NCBI GenBank assembly: GCA_039583875.1
Contig: CM077150.1
Location: 184,826,375 to 184,890,374 of the forward strand
DNA: 64,000 bases
DNA from: Platanthera guangdongensis
Taxonomy: Eukaryota > Streptophyta > Magnoliopsida > Asparagales > Orchidaceae
Reading direction: 5' to 3'
Made by a program: the position numbers and the translations under genes
Shown: positions 22,775-34,068 of the stretch, in pieces
Numbering within the stretch: the stretch's first letter is position 1
Layout of the letters: the number at the start of each line of letters is the position of its first letter
Notes under the pieces: model-generated
Databases searched by the model: none
Told to the model about the DNA's origin: nothing
The model's input: the letters and a program-made list of their open reading frames with translations, nothing else

Positions 22775-25700
22775 TGATGAATTGTAAATATACCTATTTT
22801 TATGTACATTACTTAAGTCATTTTCATTTATTTTTGTCATTTTTACTTGTTTTTATTCAATAAAATGCTCCAATTTTTGTAAATATTATACTAACTTGTT
22901 TTAGTTTATTTTTTCGGAAAAAAAAATCAAAATCTGCAAAAAAAATGCCATGTCACGCCCGTGACAAATTGGTCACGCCCGTGACAAGGGCGTGACAGCT
23001 CAAAATCCCGTGAAATCAGCTCGAAGAATTCAAGCTCAATGATCGTTGACATGCCCGGCCACACGCCTGTATCAATCTGACACGGGGCGTGACCAAGCCC
23101 GTGTCCATCCCGTTCGACGATCAAGGCTTCCAGCTCGACGAATCGCGCTCAACGATTGTCGACTCAACCCCACACGCCTAGCGTCATGCCCGTGACCTGG
23201 GGCGTGACTTTCTCCACCTGGCCCGACAAACTGCCGCTGGCAAATCTCGAAGTCAACAAGGCCTTTAATCGCCGAACGACACGCCCACCGTCACGCCCGT
23301 GACCTGGTGCGTGACCGCCGCGTTTTTGGCCGCAAAGTCAAATCGCCGTCAAATCCGTCACTTCACCGAATTCTTCTATTTAATAGTGCTGACACGCCCA
23401 CCGACACGCCCGTAGCGGAGGGCGTGTACTTGGAAATTTTTGTCTATTAAAAGGCAGCTCCTGTATGAGTTCAGGGTTCCAAATTTTTGAACCGTTTTGA
23501 TGCTAAGGGCTGTCGTTTGGAGCTAGCTTTGGGGCTATGTAAGGATCTTTCGCCCTCCTTTTCAAGTTTGTTTAAGCATTGTAATCAACTTTTTTTGTTA
23601 ATAAAATCTTTTCTTTACATCCTTATAATGCTTTGAAAAATCTCTGAAGGCCTCCTTTTCATCAATCCTAAGTACTTTTAATTTCATTTCCATATTACGT
23701 GTGTGTGTGTGTGTATGAGTTAAAAATTGCAAAATTTATGTTTTAAAATGAAAAACAATTTGTTTTACTATCATAATAACAAAATTTATAGCCGTTATTA
23801 TACATGATTTCATTCTCAAACTCTTAAAAATTGGTTATACTTAGGATTTTTATGCTTTAAAATACGTTCTTATGAACTTGTAAAACGTTAAAAAGGTGGT
23901 TTTCATCCCTCTTAACTTAGCTTTTACTTTGTTTTAATTATAAAACTATCGCTTCTTTTTAGCTTACTCCCACATTTTAAACCATTTTACAAGGCTATAA
24001 GAATATATAAATTGTCATTTTTATTTTTCATCAACTTTCATTTTAAGTAATTACAAAAAATATTTTCGCTCGAACAATTTTTATTTTCACTTTTTATGCA
24101 TTTCTATCAAAATCTAACGGTAAAAATGTAAACGTTTTAATTTTTCGGGCACATGCCTTTCTCACTTTAATTTGAAAACTTTTTGCTCAAACATTTTTTT
24201 ATTTTGCCTTTTTTTGCATTTCTACTGCATTTCAGCGGTAGAAATGCAGTCATTTTAGTTTTTCAATAACTTAATTTTTCTTATTTCTCGCCCGAGTGTG
24301 TGCGTGTATGAGATATTTTTCAGCTCCTAAGTTTAATTCATGCAAGTGTGTGTGTGTGTGTGTGTGTTTATTTATGTGGAGTGCGTGAGTAGTTACTTTC
24401 AAGTAGAGTGCATGTGTTGTTTTTATTTTTCCGCCTACTCATTTGAGTTAAATTGCTGGATTTTATTCAAGAAAGGGCGTGTATTTTTATTTTTCCGCCT
24501 ACTCATTTGAGTTAAATGGCTGGATTTTATTCAAGCAAGTGTGTGTATTTTTATTTTTCCGCCTACTCACTTGAGTTAAATGGCTGGACTGTATTTTCAG
24601 TCCTACTCGTTTGAGTAGGACTTGTAATTTTCATTCTTTATTTTTCCGCCTACTCATTTGAGTTAAATGGCTGGATTTGATTTTCCGTCTACTCGCTAGG
24701 AGTTAAATGGTCGGACTTTATTTTGATGTAAATATTTAAGAAAGCCCTGTAATCGCATTTATTTTCTCCTACTCGTTTGAGTAGGACTCGCTTTCATTTC
24801 AGTCCTACCCGTTTGAGTAGGACTTGCAATTTTCAGCTTTTATTTCCTGCCCCCACTCGTTTGAGTGGGACCTGCAAATTTCAATTATGCAATTTTCTCT
24901 TATGTGTAACTTAGTTTTATTTCTGTCTTTTATTATATGTTTGAATGAGTACGGGTGTGTTTATTTGTAATAACTTTTCTAATGTTACGGTATTTTACTT
25001 TTCCTCTTATTTTCTTTATAACCTTTCAGCGAATAGTTTAGGACGCCCGTTTAACCAAACATATAAGCTATCCCCATTCCGATGAGTGGCTAATTGCTTT
25101 TAGCCCTCGGTATTGAAGAGCTTTGGGATATAAAATGTTTTAAATAACCAAATGTCTAATTTTTCAATTTAATTAAAAACTTAAGGTTTACCCCGGGTTA
25201 ACGACGCGTAGAACCACATATCGATGTATGGGCTCTATTTCCGTTATCCATATGCTAGCTAGCCGAGAGGCCGTGCATATGGACAGATCACCCCTGGGTA
25301 AATAGAGTTCCGCACTAACCCTCGAGAGAGGAGGCGCGCTAACTCTACCGGATTGGGTTCCCCACCCAATAGCGGGGTTCTTAGCATACTGCGGGCATTA
25401 AGTGGAATCCTTCGTCGGACGAGAGCCCGGCGAATAGCCTTAATGTCCTGGTGAGCGATATTCCTAGAGATAGGTGAGCTCATTATTTTGAACCTCCACG
25501 ACCAAGCTTCCGCTTTAATTAAATTGAAACTATAGATCTCTAGTTATTCAAATCTATTTTTAATCCTAACGTAATTCGATACTGGGAGTAATCTCTTCAT
25601 CGTCTATTTTCTTAAATCTATTTTCGTTCCTATTTTAATTAAAACCCTCAACTTCTATTTCGGTAAAATAATAGTGTTTTCGGAGTAGTAGGGGTAATCA

Positions 25701-25844
25701 ACCCGTTCCCGGGAATAATACGACCTCGGTATTCTCCAGAATATCGAGTACTACTTGCGATAGGTGCACTTGCCTACCCTAGCAAGCCCGCGACGATCGA
25801 CTCACCAAACCAACCACAGTAAGAGTCTGTTTGCGGGCTAATCA
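22775..25844 (+). repeat. 3' LTR of element B
   Basis: About 3070 bases, TGATGAATTG to GCTAATCA, aligned along its whole length with 12399-15454. Differences are scattered substitutions plus length changes in GT runs and in the CCTACTC repeat series, which has an extra unit near 24430-24550. The stem of the 14-bp hairpin (24215-24248) has one G-U wobble relative to the 5' LTR copy. Confidence 0.92.
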
Positions 25845-26487
25845 ACTGTCGAGGAGACAAGTAGTTCAGGTGCCTTCTCTTGAAGGAAGATTCACAGAAT
25901 TCTGGCAAAATAAGCTTCTTTCTTTATATTTTTCTTTTTAATCAACTCAAATAAAATCTTCCCCGGTTCACCTGTTTCTTGTTTACCAATGCACACATAA
26001 CCAGAAATTGATGCCGGGTTATATATTCATGGGAAGTATGTTTTCCCAACAAGACCTTTCCGACTACATAAGCCAAGAACTTATACTCTATAGATAAGTT
26101 CTTCTTTAATAACTTATTAGGGTTTCCTTCAGAATGACCCATTTTGATCATGACATTATCATATTCAGAACCATCTAAGTCAATATCATCTTCTTCTTTT
26201 ATTAAACCAAAAATTTCAGATAACACAGCAGTGTTTAGAGTAACCGGAGTTCCTGAAATTGTACCAATACTGGTCTCTGTATCTGGTGAGGTTGAAGTGA
26301 AAACCCATTCCTTTATCTCTACCAAAGGAAGTTTAATCTTGGAAGTCATGAATTTCATCAGATGTTGATCTTCACATAATTGCAGAATGTCTATAAAGAT
26401 TTGATCGGAATCTCGAAAGGAGTCAAAGTTGATGTCAAAGCCAGTGTCAAACTTCATGTCTGTGAGAGAAAGTGATGGAATTGCCAT
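25845..26487 (-). pseudogene. Extra region downstream of pol in element D, 5' portion
   Basis: Minus-strand frame starting at an ATG at 26487 (MAIPSLSLTDMKFDTGFD). It has moderately conserved-looking globular sequence: DSDQIFIDILQLCEDQHLMKF, TISGTPVTLNTAVLSEIFGL and YKFLAYVVGKVLLGKHTSHEY, ending in NKKQVNRGRFYLS. After element B is removed it continues at 12398. I do not recognise an enzyme fold; the tail resembles the conserved domain seen in many plant proteins annotated only as transposon-associated. It lies after the RNase H end (26899) with about 400 bases between. Confidence 0.5.
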
Positions 26488-26629
26488 TGTTGTCCTGCAA
26501 AACGAAAAAGAGATCAAGTGCAAGAGAACAGAAAGTGTGGGATGGAGCTCGAAGAAGACCTAGTTATAAGGTTTTCATAATACGAAGAGCCAGACTCCGT
26601 CCTGCGAAAAGAAAACAAATCTTCAATCT

Positions 26630-26840
26630 CAGGTCGACAAATGCTGAAAGTTCGTCGATCTCAGCTTGAAGAGGAGGGAAAATAGTTCGTCGATCATAGG
26701 TTGACGAAATATTCTTTGAAGCAAGTTCGTCGATCTCAGGTCGACGAAATGACTTCATACTGAGATATCATCGATCTCAGGTCGACGAAAAATCTCAAGA
26801 AGATTTCTCAGTTCGTCGATCTCCGTTCGACGAACTGTGA
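26630..26840. repeat. Inverted TTCGTCGA motif array between pol and extra frame of D
   Basis: Four to five copies of an inverted repeat with arms TTCGTCGA and TCGACGAA separated by seven bases. Perfect copies are at 26726-26748 and 26811-26835 (nine-base arms in the latter). Others around 26650-26710 and 26767-26790 have one or more changes. The same unit occurs at 30245-30490 and, degraded, in the LTR near 9868-9890. Confidence 0.8.
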
Positions 26841-26898
26841 AAAATTATTTGACCACAGACATAAATTAAATTAAAGCCTCCCCATTTCTCATGCCTAG

Positions 26899-27300
26899 CT
26901 AATTCATAAAGAACAGATGATTCCTCTCATCCAAGGGTTTAGTGAAGATGTCTGTTCTTTGCAAATCTGTGTAGATATAGACAAGCTTAATTTTATTTTT
27001 GTCCACATAATCTCTAATGAAATGATGTCTTTTTTCTATATGCTTAGTTCTACTATGATGCACTGGACTTTGTACAATGGAAATTGCACTTGTATTATCA
27101 CATAGTAGGGTTGAATTATTTAAGTTGATACCATAATCTAGGAGTTGGTTCTGAATCCACAGTATCTGGTAACAATAACTGCCAACAACTATGTATTCTG
27201 CTTCTGTAGTTGAGGTAGACACAGATGTCTGCTTTTTGCAAAACCAAGATACTAGTCTAGCACCAAGGAACTAGCATGCCCCTAAGGTGCTTTTTCTGTC
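26899..27300 (-). pseudogene. RNase H of element D
   Basis: Reads STSTTEAEYIVVGSYCYQILW, the copia RNase H block (usual form SSTEAEYIAA), then LCDNTSAISIVQSPVHHSRTKHI and HHFIRDYV, ending DIFTKPLDERNHLFF. These are the late catalytic Asp and His regions of copia RNase H. It ends at 26899 with an altered terminus. Confidence 0.85.
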
Positions 27301-28390
27301 CACTCTAGATCCAGCAAAGTCAGCATCTGAGTATCCAGTCAACTCAAACTCTGACTCAGTTGGATACCAGAGTACTAGACTAGGACAACCCTTTATATAT
27401 CTTCAAATCCTTTTTAAAAAAATATGGTGAGATTTTTTATGGTTCACCTGGAACCTAGTACAAAGGCATGTAGAAAAGATTATGTCTGGCCTACTTGCTG
27501 TGAGATATAACAGGTACTCAACAATGCCCCTACATAGTTTTGGATCAACAGGCTTGCCATGTTCATCAGAGTCAATCACAACATTAGAAGCCATGGGTGT
27601 TTTCTTTGCTGAAGCATCTGACATCCTAAACATTTTGATTTGCTCCTTAGCATACTTGGACTAGGATATGAAGATGCCATCAGGTAGTTGCTTCACTTGG
27701 AGGTCAAGAAAGTAAGAGAGCTCACCCATGCTACTCATTTCAAACTTGGAATGTATTAGGTCAGAGAACCTCTTGCATAGTTTGGAATCAGTATACCCAA
27801 AAATAATGTCATATACATAAATTTGTACTAATAAGATTTGATCCTTATGATGTCTAGTGAACAATGTCCTATCCACTATGCCCTTAAAGAATTTATGCTC
27901 TAGAAGAAAGCTGGCTAAGGTTTCATACCAAGATCTTGGAGCTTGCTATAGACCATAGAGAGCCTTATGTAATTTAAAGACATAAGAGGGATGAGTAGGA
28001 GAGATAAAACCTGGTGGTTGCCCCACATAAACTCTTCTTCAAGTTAACCATTTAAGAATGCACTCTTGACATCCATTTGATATACTTTGAACTTCTTGTA
28101 GGAAGCATAAGCAAGGAAGATTCTGATCGCTTCGAGCCTTGCAACAGGTGCAAATGTCTGGTCATAGTCAATGCCTTCCTCTTATCTATAGCCTTGAGCA
28201 ACTAGCCTTGCCTTGTTCCTGATGATAATAACTTGGGCATCTAGTTTATTTCTGAGTACCCATTTAGTTCTAATGACTGGATAGTCTTTGAGTCTTGGAA
28301 CTAAATCCCAAACTCTACATCTCTCAAACTGGTTGAGCTCCTCTTGCATTGTAATAATCTAGTGTGGATCCTGCTCAACATCTTTTATGG
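27301..28390 (-). pseudogene. Reverse transcriptase of element D
   Basis: Starts near 28350 (MQEELNQFERC, then KWVLRNKLDAQ, NKARLVAQGY and [19 protein letters not shown]), continues through [12 protein letters not shown] and HKALYGL. The catalytic box at about 27805-27820 reads YVYDIIFG where copia has YVDDIIFG, so one of the two metal-binding Asp residues is Tyr. Several stops interrupt it. The end shows the RT-RNase H connection (SRPDIIFSTCLCTRF). Confidence 0.85.
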
Positions 28391-29640
28391 ATTAGGGATC
28401 AGTTTGAGATATGAAGCAGGCATGCATCAAGTCTTGGTTGAGTTGATGCCTGGTTTGCACACCTACTGACATGTCTCCAATAACCTGAGATATAAGATGA
28501 TCTCTAAGTGTGACAAATGCAGTAGATGGAGTTGGTTCAGCAACAGCTTGGGGAATTAATTCCTCTTGTCGAATTATGGGAGCTGTTGTTGGTTCAACAT
28601 CCACTTCAGTGGATTCATCTTCACTATCTTCATTTATATATGGAGAGGGATGTGCAACATTCTCATTTGTGACAACTCATCCAACTTCTCACACAAGTGT
28701 GGTACCTACAAGTTATCTCTGGTAGAAGGATTTTTCTCCTTGTAAAACATGTTAATTTCATCAAATGATATATGTACAGTTTCTTCCATTTTCATTGTAG
28801 ATTTATTATGTACCCTATATGCCTTACTAACTTGGGAATATCCTAGAAAAATTCCCATTACAGCCTTGGCTTCAAACTTTCTAAGATATTTCGTGTCATT
28901 ATTATGAATGTAACATAAACAACCAAAAATTCTAAAGTAATCTACTTTAGGTTGCTTCCTTTTAAGTAATTTATAGGGAGTCTTGCCCTTAAGCTTATGT
29001 ATCACGCTCCTATTCAGTACATAATTTGTTGTGCTTACAGCCTCTGCCCAAAAGGATAGTGGTAAGTAAGCATCTGCAAGTAATGTGCTTGCAGCTTCAA
29101 TCAGGGTCCTGTTTTTCCTTTCTGCTACCCCATTTTGTTGAGGAGTTCTAGGAGCAGATAAACAATGCCTAATACCTTCTCACAAAATTCTTGTATGGGA
29201 AGATAATCAAACTTAGTACCATGATCACTTCTGATCAATGCAACTGGAGTAGAATACTCAATCCTTATGCTCTTAAGAAAATCTGTAAGAATCTTAAAGT
29301 TATCAGACTTGTTCCTCAAGAAGAACACCCAAGTGAACCTTGAGAAGTCATCAACAATCACTAAGGTATAAGACTTCCCTCCCAGTCTCTATACAACAAT
29401 GGGTCCAAAAAGATCCATATGAAGCAAATACAGAATCCTAGGTGAATCACTCTTATTAAGTGACTTTAAACTATTTTTTGGTTTGCTTACCTAATTGACA
29501 AGCCCTGCAAAGGTTTTCCTTCTTGTAGGGGCAAGACGGCAATCCTCTAACAAGGTTGTCCCTAGAGTGTTTAGCAATATTTTTCAGATTAACATATCAT
29601 AATCTATTATGCCAAAGTTCATTGTTGTTGCCAGTTTGAT
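28391..29640 (-). pseudogene. Integrase of element D
   Basis: The core reads IVDDFSRFTWVFFLRNKSD (about 29360-29300) and ALIRSDHGTKFD, the first two acidic positions of the copia integrase core; the third lies past a frame disruption near 29150. The C-terminal region includes KGKTPYKLLKRKQPKVDYFRIFGCLCY (about 28990-28910), characteristic of copia. Downstream to 28391 is the variable linker to RT. Frameshifts and stops are present. Confidence 0.82.
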
Positions 29641-30010
29641 TAAACAGACATATTTCTGACTTAGCAGACTTAAAGTTCACTACATAAATGTTTCATACTC
29701 TATTTCTAGTTAACATAACTTGGTTATCTACTGAAGTAATAATACAGGAGGATTTGTTAAATGATACCTGAAACCTTTCATCACATAATTGACTTATAGA
29801 TATTAGGTTGTGCTTCAGTCCACTTACATATGCTACCTTCCTAAAAGTGACAGATCCAATTTTAACCTTCCCATAGCCTTCAGTTTGGCCATAGTTGGAG
29901 CCACCAAATATTACTTTTGGACCTAGCTTGGACTTATAGTTGATTAGGTTGTCCTTACTGCCAGTCATGTGCTTTGAACAGCCGCTATCCAGGTACCACT
30001 ATTTCTCTAT
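29641..30010 (-). pseudogene. Protease and pre-integrase region of element D
   Basis: Reading from about 30000: WYLDSGCSKHMTG holds the aspartic protease active site, typical of SIRE-like copia, with a stop codon two residues before it. Then IFGGSNYGQTEGYGKVKIG and KHNLISISQLCD, the usual continuation, up to 29693. Confidence 0.85.
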
Positions 30011-30244
30011 AGTGGGATAGTCTTTCACCTGCATTTAAACAGATTAGATATTCTTGACCCAGGTTACCTTGGGTCCTTGTTTCTTTTCATAATTAAAACT
30101 AGAAATATAAGAGTATTCAGATTGGTTCTTATATCCTAGGGGATGAAATTTTCTTGGTGGAATTATCCACTGATTAAATTGGTTAATGAAAGATCTTGAT
30201 TGATTATAAGTTTTAGGAAACTTTGAGTTTCTATTAAATTGAAC

Positions 30245-30490
30245 TGGAATTGACGAATCTTGATAAGTTCGTCAATCTATGTTCGACGAAAAGGGATGAG
30301 TTCGTCAAACTCCGCTCATAGAATGAAGGTATTCATTTTCTGTGCCCCAATATCGTCGATGACAGTTCGAAGAACTGTATTGGTTTCGTCGATCGTAGTT
30401 CGACGAATAATTATAAGAGAATTCTGCGTTCAGAGTTCATCGATTGGAGTTCGACGAACTGTAAGCATTTCGTCGGTCCGAGTTCGATGA
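30245..30490. repeat. Inverted TTCGTCGA motif array between gag and protease of D
   Basis: The same unit as at 26630-26840. A perfect copy is at 30385-30407 with spacer TCGTAGT. Degenerate copies lie at about 30266-30290, 30353-30378, 30437-30461 and 30465-30489. Arms are eight to nine bases and the spacer is mostly seven. Confidence 0.8.
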
Positions 30491-31130
30491 AAACTGTTGA
30501 ACATAGTTTTATAAGATTTCTTATTTTTCTTTCTCTTTTTCTTGGTCTTCTAAGGACTTCAATTAGTTTATTATCTTCATTTAGTTTTTCTTTTCCCTTT
30601 TTTGTTATGAACTTTATAGGGGTTGACAGAATGTCTTTCTGAAGGAGATGAGGTTGGCTTGATGAAGCACCTAAGCCAAGCTTGCCATTTAGTCTGGCAT
30701 TTACTATGCTTGTGATGTCCATCAGCTTGATGCTTCTCCCATTTAGGAATTCTTCAAGTCGCCTTGCCTCAGCTAATTCTGATTTTAGTGACATGATTTG
30801 TTCAGTTGTAATAGTTAGTTCATCCTTTAATTTGATGTTTTCAGATAGAAGATTGTCTTGTTCAGTTATCTTATCTATAAATATTTTAATTTCCTTCTCA
30901 GAATTAATCAAATCATTACATAAGAATTTGAATTCAGTTCTAAAGCTATCTGAATTAAAATCAAATGAAGAGATTACCTTATCCTCTTCAGATTTTGATT
31001 CTTTTTTAGATTCCTCATCTTTAGAAAGGCTGCCTGATACATTGATAGCCATCAAGCAAACTTCCGTTGCTTTTGCTTCCTCTTCTTCTTCACTTGAGCT
31101 GGAAGATGAGGATTCTTCTTCTAAATCACT
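30491..31130 (-). pseudogene. Gag C-terminal extension of element D
   Basis: A Ser/Glu-rich acidic stretch is followed by a probable coiled coil (EKEIKIFIDKITEQDNLLSE through MSLKSELAEARRLEEFLNGR) and a basic tail. This extension after the zinc knuckle is usual in SIRE-type gag. The frame is joined to upstream gag through a stop at about 31131. Confidence 0.7.
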
Positions 31131-32150
31131 TCAGGTTTCAGCAATAAATCCCTTGTCCTTTCTTTTATACTTATTGGAGGAGGGCTTGCTGTAATGCCTT
31201 CTAGATTCCTTTTCTCTTCTTTTCTCCTTATTCTTATTCTCTGGACACTCTGAAATGATATGTCCAGGTTTCCTGCATCCAAAACACACAATCTCTTTAG
31301 CAGGTGTTTTGTCATACCTTGGTTTGTCATCCTGTCTGGATTCTTTTCTTCTGAAATCCTTTCTTGCTATCTTGTAGAATCTTCTTGCCAGAAGCCCTAT
31401 AAGCTCATCATTAGCAAGTGGAGCTTTTGATCCTTCAATTACTTTGAAGGTAATGCTTGGATATTTTATTCCTAGTGTGGAGGTTTTCTTCTCAGCAGCT
31501 TCTCTGGTCTTCATCAGCTGCTCATAAGAATTGAGCTTTCCAAATAAAGACTTAGTAGTGATCTCATTCAGACTTCTGGCCTCCTTGATTGGCCAGATCC
31601 TAGAATTCCATGAGCAGGGGAAGCATATGAGAATCTTGTCATTGATCTCAGTCAGGGTTATGTCCTTGTCCAAGGTTTTTAACTCATTGACAATTGAGCT
31701 AAATCTATTTTACATATCACCCACTGACTCAAATTCTTCTTTCTTGAAATTCTCATATTGGGAGATGCGATTTGATCTCCTATTTTTTCTCTTTTCTGCA
31801 GATCCAACAAAGATCTGGTTTAGGGAATCCCAGATGGCTTTAGCTGAGGTGCACTCTGCCACTTTCTGGAAAATGTCATCTGACATTGTCTGAGCCAGAA
31901 TGTTCGCGGCCTTGGCATCCGCTATCTTGGCCTTCTTCTATGCATCTATCCACTCAGGTTGTGGAACAACATGAGTGCTGGAATTTGCAGTAGATGTATC
32001 CACTAGAGCGGGTGGACCTGTCAAGATAGAATTAAAAATACCTTCATCAATGAAGTTCATATATAATTTAATTCTTTCCTTCCAGATAGCAAACTTGTTC
32101 AAGTTGCAAACTGGAGGTATGGTTCTTGTATAATCCTTGTTCTGTGCCAT
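31131..32150 (-). pseudogene. Gag of element D
   Basis: ATG at 32150 (MAQNKDYTRTIPP). The copia gag core is visible: FAIWKERIKLYMNFID, AKAANILAQTMSDDIFQKV, AKAIWDSLNQ, then EINDKILICFPCSWNSR. A CCHC zinc knuckle (CFGCRKPGHIISEC) lies near 31255-31295, followed by a Lys/Arg-rich tail. Stops at about 31938 and 31700 make it a pseudogene. Confidence 0.88.
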
Positions 32151-32232
32151 GATATAAGTAATATGCTAGAGAAATCTAGATCTTAAAAGGATCTGTTGGT
32201 TCAAGTATTACCTTGTATAACCAAACAAACTT

Positions 32233-32245
32233 GCTCTGATACTAA
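32233..32245 (-). other. Primer binding site of element D
   Basis: TTAGTATCAGAGC on the minus strand, just inside the LTR end at 32247. It fits the initiator methionine tRNA site TGGTATCAGAGC with one mismatch. Confidence 0.8.
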
Positions 32246-32246
32246 T

Positions 32247-32399
32247 TGAAAGATAGGGGATAGATCTAATATACTCTAGAGGGGGGGGGGGTGAATAGAG
32301 TAATTTAAAATATTTTGGTTGTTTTTATAATTTATCAAAGAAATTTGTGATAGTAGTAGTAGTAGTATAAAATGAAATAAAAACTAGGCTAAACTACAC
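32247..32399 (-). repeat. Truncated 5' LTR of element D
   Basis: Matches the first ~150 bases of 8565-10103 (plus-strand reading), with a longer G run at 32281-32291, and stops abruptly after ACTACACA at 32399. About 1.4 kb of the LTR is missing. The next base belongs to fragment E. Confidence 0.85.
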
Positions 32400-34068
32400 A
32401 TTCCGGACCCACCACCGCCACTTTGACGGCCAAACATATGAGTAATTTGTCTTACCGGCATGGGTCACGTCAATTTAAGCCATAGAACGCCGAAGACTCT
32501 CATCTATGCCAACGACAAGTGCCACGTAACTTTAGGTCTCTTTAACCCGAATGACATAGAAGGGGGTACGGTTCCATCTAACCCGTGATCACGTCGCAAC
32601 GACAATTTAAGCCATATGCGCAGGTCAAACTTCTCCCGAGTCCCATTTTCGTCACACAATTTCACATAACTCGGTTATGTTCAAGTTGGCTCTCAGGCCT
32701 CCATGTTGGCAAGATCACGCATCCGCCCAGTTTTCCGGGTGCACCTTCGGGTTAATCCCCAAGGCTCCCTGTTGCAATCTACCGTGTAGAAAACCCGAAA
32801 AACAACCAATAGCACAGAGTCTTCTCTGGCATTATGCAATCCAACATCACCAATCAATACCAACATGTCCGGATAGGCTTCACACATCATGCATCTGTCC
32901 GTTCTCGCTTACGGACTCTAAACAACGGCGACTTCACATATCTACCCGAAGGAACGCCTCCAACTCACCGCAAATTCGCGAGAGCGGGCTTCCTATGCAA
33001 AGAAGGAGAGCTACATATGCTCAAGAAGAGGATCGTTACCCTAGCGTTCTTCTTTGGTTCCATGGAAAGGTAAGCGGATGAAAAACACCGCACTAGCTTT
33101 GCCTCCGTGGATCCGGAGTCGGCTCGCGATTTGGAGCTTCGAAGCTCCTCCAATGGCCGGATCTAGCTTCTTCTTCCTTCCTTGGCTCTCCTCTCTCTCT
33201 AAACTTTAGAAAGATAACAACTCATGAAAAGTGATGGTTTCTAAGGCCCAATCCCGGGTATATCCCTTCAGGAACAACCTCCAGCCATTGGATCATCAAT
33301 TAAAGAAACGAACGGCTTTGATTCGGGACTGAAATGCCCAATCTAGACCGCACACGGCCTGGCACACGCCCGTATCCAGGGCCGTGTGCCTCATTCACCA
33401 TAAAAATCGGATCGCCTGGAACAACACACGGGTATCGAACACGCCCGTGTTCGACCTGACATGCCCGTGTTCTACCTAACACGGCCGTGTGGCCGGCCGT
33501 GTACCCCCATCGTTTTTCCCTGAAAACAACCCGAGCACTGCACGGGTTCTAGGACACGCCCGTGTCCTTTCCCGTGTCACCTCAATATGCCTGGGCTTCA
33601 GGCCGTGTACACGGTCTCGACACTCGACACTTCGTCGAGCGAAGATCGTCGACCTGACGACACGGCCTTGGTCATGCCCGTGTCCTAGGCCGTGTGCCTT
33701 GTCTCGACACATCGTCGAGCAAAATGTCGACTCCCCGGGATGAGTGTCGACACGGGTCAACACGCCCTGCGACACGCCCGTATCGCAGGCCGTGTGCCAT
33801 GTCTCGACACTTCGTCGAACGCAGAGTGTCGACTTCGCGGGCTAAGTGTCGAAACGGGTCGACATGCCCTGCGACACGCCCGTGTCGCAAGCGTGTCTCC
33901 AGTCTCGACACAATGTCGAGAGCAAAATGTCGACTTCACCGGCTAAGTGTCGACACAAGCCTAACACGCCCTGGGACACGCCCGTGTCCCAGGCCGTGTG
34001 CCTCCTGCCAGAACCCAAAACTGGCCCAAAACGTAGCCCGTCGCTCTTTTAAGTTTCGGGGCGTTACA
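32400..34068 (-). repeat. Truncated Tekay-type LTR, fragment E
   Basis: Read on the minus strand from 34068, it starts TGTAACGCCCCGAAAC like the LTR of element C and follows that LTR through the GAACCGTAC and GACCTAAAGT blocks, then ends about 450 bases short of a full LTR. It contains CACGCCCGTG motifs (33440-33449 and others) and a 102-base tandem array at 33660-34010. Copia element A resumes at 34069. The truncated end meets the truncated LTR of D, so one deletion probably removed both ends and part of A between them. Confidence 0.8.
33660..34010 (-). repeat. 102-base tandem array inside fragment E
   Basis: Three full units and a partial one (about 33660-33768, 33769-33870, 33871-33972, 33973-34010). 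Each unit holds a CACGCCCGTG-type palindrome, GGCCGTGTGCC, and two opposed GTCTCGACA/TGTCGA blocks. Units differ by several substitutions. Confidence 0.8.

Larger units (their letters stand above)
12399..25844 (+). mobile_element. Athila/Tat-type Ty3/gypsy element B
   Basis: Long LTRs (12399-15454 and 22775-25844), a TGGCGCC primer site, gag-pol in gypsy order (PR, RT, RNase H, integrase) and a polypurine tract, flanked by the 5-base duplication ACTGT (12394-12398 and 25845-25849). The protease block ADLGASINLMP, the RT block FMDDFSVF and the integrase block [16 protein letters not shown] are those of the Athila/Tat branch. Several frameshifts and stops make it non-autonomous. The LTRs are closely similar by eye, making this one of the younger insertions. 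It lies inside element D. Confidence 0.93.
8565..32399 (-). mobile_element. SIRE/Maximus-like Ty1/copia element D (minus strand), split by B
   Basis: On the minus strand: truncated 5' LTR (32247-32399), primer site, gag (31131-32150), gag C-terminal extension, protease, integrase, RT and RNase H (to 26899), then a further coding region (26487-25845 continued at 12398-10270), a polypurine tract and a complete 3' LTR (8565-10103). Order PR-INT-RT-RH is copia-type. The GGGGGAGAT polypurine tract followed by TGTTGG, the large size and the extra region after pol fit the SIRE/Maximus lineage. Gypsy element B interrupts it at 12398/25845. The right LTR is cut off at 32399, so the target duplication cannot be checked. 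Confidence 0.85.

Noticed and set aside
32677..33081. 134-codon frame on the plus strand
   Set aside because: Antisense within the LTR fragment E; similar shadow frames occur at the matching positions in the C LTRs (35138-35407 and 50898-51308).
33476..33946. Several overlapping Arg/His/Cys-rich frames
   Set aside because: Products of the GC-rich tandem array in fragment E; no conserved protein content.
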